This document shows positions 61,985-64,000 of a stretch of 64,000 bases of DNA, one piece after another (the stretch's first letter is position 1; every line of letters begins with the position of its first letter). The stretch is from Cochlodiniinecator piscidefendens. Lineage in GTDB: Bacteria > Pseudomonadota > Alphaproteobacteria > Rhodobacterales > Rhodobacteraceae. The notes beneath the pieces are model-generated. The model was not told the origin of the DNA, searched no databases, and worked only from the letters and a program-made list of their open reading frames with translations. The position numbers and the translations under genes were made by a program. The stretch is from the NCBI RefSeq assembly GCF_011326755.1, contig NZ_JAAOIE010000002.1, positions 682,001 through 746,000 on the forward strand. The letters are read 5' to 3'.

Positions 61985-62779
61985 TCAGGGATATTTGGCG
62001 CGCATTTTCTGTTCAACCTTACCCAGAAGCAGCGAAAGCGTGACGGTCATCATCAGATAGTAAAGAGCAACCACATTGTAGGTTTCGAAATACCGAAAAT
62101 TGCCGGCCGCCGTAACTTTGCCGATTTGGGTTATGTCATAGACACCAAGAACCGAAACAAGCGAGCTGTCTTTGATCATCGCCACAAAATCATTGCCCAT
62201 TGGGGGCATAATCGTGCGGATTGCCTGCGGAAAAATAATGTGACGAAAGCGATACCAGCCCGACAGCCCTAATGCCTTGGCGGCTTCGACTTGGCCCGGA
62301 TCAACGGACAAAAGCCCTGCACGGAAAACCTCAGCAATGAAGGCTGAATACGCCAAGGTGAGTGCCATAACCGCGCGCCACAACAGAGGAAAATCGCGGG
62401 TGCGGATGGGATCAAACCCTAAGGATTCAGCAATCCAGTTCCACGCATAAACCAGCCCCGGCGCGACAACGAAAGCGATATACAAAAGCAAGACAAGGAT
62501 CGGAATGCCGCGCATAATTTCGATGTATAATCGCGCGAGTTGACGTAGAACAATAAACCGCGACAGCGTTGCTACCGCCAAGGCCAAACCAATCAGCGAC
62601 GCAAAGGTAAATCCGATCAACGTCACAAGGATCGTCACCCCTACCCCGCGCACAAGTTTGTCTGCCACATCGGTATAAAGCTCATCCGTTAGAATACGCC
62701 CCCACATGGCGATTGTCAGAAGAACAATTGCCACCAACCAATAGGGAAAGTCTTTTTTCGTATGGGAAGAAGGATGCAT
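61985..62779 (-). CDS. Polar amino acid ABC transporter permease
   Basis: 264 residues from the ATG giving MHPSSHTKKDF. Six membrane segments; the HisM/GlnP loop appears as RAGLLSVDPGQVEAAKALGLSGWYRFRHIIFPQAIR near residue 160, the EAA-type ATPase contact. GIPILVLLLYIAF near 88 is the usual TM2. It is 60 bases after the binding-protein gene. No ATPase gene follows; the next gene is the M3 peptidase. The missing ATPase may be encoded elsewhere or upstream, outside the window. Confidence 0.9.
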   Translation of the reverse strand: MHPSSHTKKDFPYWLVAIVLLTIAMWGRILTDELYTDVADKLVRGVGVTILVTLIGFTFASLIGLALAVATLSRFIVLRQLARLYIEIMRGIPILVLLLYIAFVVAPGLVYAWNWIAESLGFDPIRTRDFPLLWRAVMALTLAYSAFIAEVFRAGLLSVDPGQVEAAKALGLSGWYRFRHIIFPQAIRTIMPPMGNDFVAMIKDSSLVSVLGVYDITQIGKVTAAGNFRYFETYNVVALYYLMMTVTLSLLLGKVEQKMRAKYP

Positions 62780-62839
62780 ATGCGGTCCACGCAATTGCGC
62801 CCCAGCCAAAGCCGGGGCGTTAAAGTCGTACCTGAGGCG

Positions 62840-63634
62840 TTATTGGCCCAGATTGTATTCGAGGAACCAACGTGTGTTTAGCTCATCAATTGTGCCATCT
62901 GCCTGCATTGCAGCAATGGCTTCGTTAAACGGGTCAACAAGGTCAGAGCCTTTGGGGAAAATAAACCCAAAATCCTCAGTCCCAAGTGGGGAACCAACGA
63001 TTTTCAAACCACCATCGCTTGAGGCGACATAACCGTTACCGGCCGTGCCATCCGTAAGCGCGAGGTCAACATCGCCTGTGCGCAAGGCCTGAACCGCCGC
63101 ACCAAAGGTTTCAAACAAACGCATACGCGGATTGGCCTCATCCCCGTCAAGCACATCATAAATGCCAACGTAGAAAGGAGTTGTCCCCGGCTGTGCGCCG
63201 ATCAACAAATCATCGTCAGCCGCAAAACTGGCCGCATCATCAAAGCGTGTTTCATCGCCACGTACCAGCATCACCATTTCGGAGCGCATGTAAGCGTCGG
63301 AAAAATCAACAACTTCGGCGCGGTCTTCGCGGATGGTGATCCCGGTCATGCCCATGTCAAACTGACCTTGAGAAACCGCAGCAATCATCGCGTCCCAGCT
63401 GATGTTTTCATAAACAACAGTGATATTCAGGCGCTCAGCGATTTCGACCATCGCATCATATTCCCAGCCGATCGCAGCGTTCGAAGCCGGGTCAATAAAT
63501 TGCAGTGGCGGGTATGCATTTTCAGTAACAACCACAACTTCGCGGCCTTCAAGGTCAGGCAAATGCCCATCAGCAAGAGCAGCGGTGGCGGTTAGACCGG
63601 CGAATGTCGCGGCCATAAGTGTAATCATTTTCAT
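62840..63634 (-). CDS. Polar amino acid ABC transporter substrate-binding protein
   Basis: 264 residues with a signal peptide (to ATAALADG) and a GGGAG before the ATG. SBP family 3 features: VVVTENAYPPLQFIDP near residue 34, GWEYDAMVEIAERLNI near 57, DMGMTGITIREDRAEVVDFSDAYMRSEMVMLVR near 93 and DVDLALTDGTAGNGYV near 196. A pocket aspartate in DMGMTGIT and arginine in IREDR suggest an alpha-amino acid. Pairs with the permease downstream. Confidence 0.9.
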   Translation of the reverse strand: MKMITLMAATFAGLTATAALADGHLPDLEGREVVVVTENAYPPLQFIDPASNAAIGWEYDAMVEIAERLNITVVYENISWDAMIAAVSQGQFDMGMTGITIREDRAEVVDFSDAYMRSEMVMLVRGDETRFDDAASFAADDDLLIGAQPGTTPFYVGIYDVLDGDEANPRMRLFETFGAAVQALRTGDVDLALTDGTAGNGYVASSDGGLKIVGSPLGTEDFGFIFPKGSDLVDPFNEAIAAMQADGTIDELNTRWFLEYNLGQ

Positions 63635-63670
63635 TGTGTAGTCTCCCTGTCACAAAGACGAATGGCGCAA

Positions 63671-64000
63671 CTATGACGGCTCTGTAACAGGTTGCAAGCG
63701 CTGTTGACAAATTGGGCAATCTTTACGCGGTTTTAGATGAATTTGGCGGGTTTCGCTATAGAGCGCATCATAGATCAGCATGGTGTTTGTCAATGATGAC
63801 CCAGCTGGCGCGATATATTTCACGGCCTCAACCGCCATCATGGACCCGATCACACCCGGAAGCGGCCCCAGAACCCCTGCTTCGGCGCAGCTCGGCGCGA
63901 GATGGCTGGCAGGCGCTTCGGGGAAAATACATTGATAGCAAGGGGTTCCGTTGGCCGGGTCATACAGGCTGATCTGACCTTCCCACTGGGTCAAAGCGGC
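63671..64000 (-). CDS. MoeB/ThiF-type adenylyltransferase, C-terminal part (runs off window)
   Basis: 110 codons reach the right edge without a start. The sequence YDPANGTPCYQCIFPEAP and GVLGPLPGVIGSMMAVEAVKYIA is the E1-like domain with the catalytic-cysteine/crossover region of MoeB or ThiF, and CYQC plus CPICQQR near the end are the four zinc cysteines. It adenylates the C terminus of MoaD or ThiS for sulfur transfer in molybdopterin or thiamine synthesis. Molybdopterin is needed by the xanthine dehydrogenase at 39-42 kb. Which of the two, MoeB or ThiF, is not decidable from the fragment. Confidence 0.85.
   Translation of the reverse strand, partial: AALTQWEGQISLYDPANGTPCYQCIFPEAPASHLAPSCAEAGVLGPLPGVIGSMMAVEAVKYIAPAGSSLTNTMLIYDALYSETRQIHLKPRKDCPICQQRLQPVTEPS

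Noticed and set aside
1-64000. tRNA, rRNA, CRISPR arrays, prophage or intact insertion sequences
   Set aside because: Looked for conserved T-loop patterns, repeat-spacer regularity, terminal repeats and transposase motifs; only the tniQ relic was found.

Overview
This is a chromosomal window from an alphaproteobacterium, most likely a marine Rhodobacterales (Roseobacter-group) species of moderate G+C. The pointers are the proteins themselves: a hisS-hisZ-hisG operon with the short HisG, a DUF1489 protein, class II (B12-dependent) ribonucleotide reductase as the only RNR here, a dimethylglycine/sarcosine-dehydrogenase-type enzyme, an xdhABC plus BMP-type nucleoside/purine transporter operon, and RTX-like secreted proteins. 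I saw no rRNA, tRNA, CRISPR array or intact insertion sequence.

Layout. 0-2 kb: edge of a LysR gene and class I fumarase. 1.9-5.5 kb: a metal-chelate/B12 ABC transporter (permease, binding protein, ATPase) plus a DUF1636 protein, behind a well-conserved cobalamin riboswitch. 5.5-10 kb: an MFS exporter divergent from a MocR regulator, then a 16-codon leader peptide with an attenuator in front of a Bcr/CflA-type exporter and a Nudix hydrolase. 10-13.5 kb: a three-gene operon (PanB-like protein, membrane di-iron hydroxylase, HD-domain oxygenase-like protein) divergent from a GcvA-like LysR gene. 13.5-23.5 kb: an accessory island with a decayed tniQ, a GIY-YIG protein, a frameshifted SF1 helicase-PLD protein resembling type II Mokosh, a Panacea-type antitoxin coupled to a membrane-GAF protein, and an AAA ATPase, metallophosphoesterase and MbcA/ParS-like operon. 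23.5-38.7 kb: housekeeping (nrdJ, DUF1489, hisS/Z/G, slyX, dnaE) with a DUF2806 protein and an RTX-type secreted protein. 39-49 kb: purine uptake and oxidation operon, including a potassium channel. 49-53 kb: two tandem copies of a small exported protein with copied leaders, an aldo/keto reductase-FAD oxidase pair and a DUF937 protein. 53-64 kb: FAD/GcvT-type demethylating dehydrogenase, panC-panB, lipase-like protein, hydroxyacid dehydrogenase, SH3 protein, M3 peptidase, a polar amino acid transporter and a partial MoeB/ThiF gene.

How parts fit together. B12 matters twice: nrdJ needs adenosylcobalamin, and the transporter under the cobalamin riboswitch probably brings in a corrinoid or cobalt. 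The purine operon couples ABC import to xanthine dehydrogenase and its XdhC maturation factor. The island at 13.5-23.5 kb is the likeliest home of undescribed biology. Its two best candidates are the Panacea/TM-GAF pair and the AAA-metallophosphoesterase-ParS-like operon. Outside the island, the leader-peptide attenuator at 8.17-8.28 kb and the PanB-like/two-oxygenase operon at 10.0-12.5 kb are the strongest unexplained systems. All functions are read from the sequence and family memory only; no database search was run.
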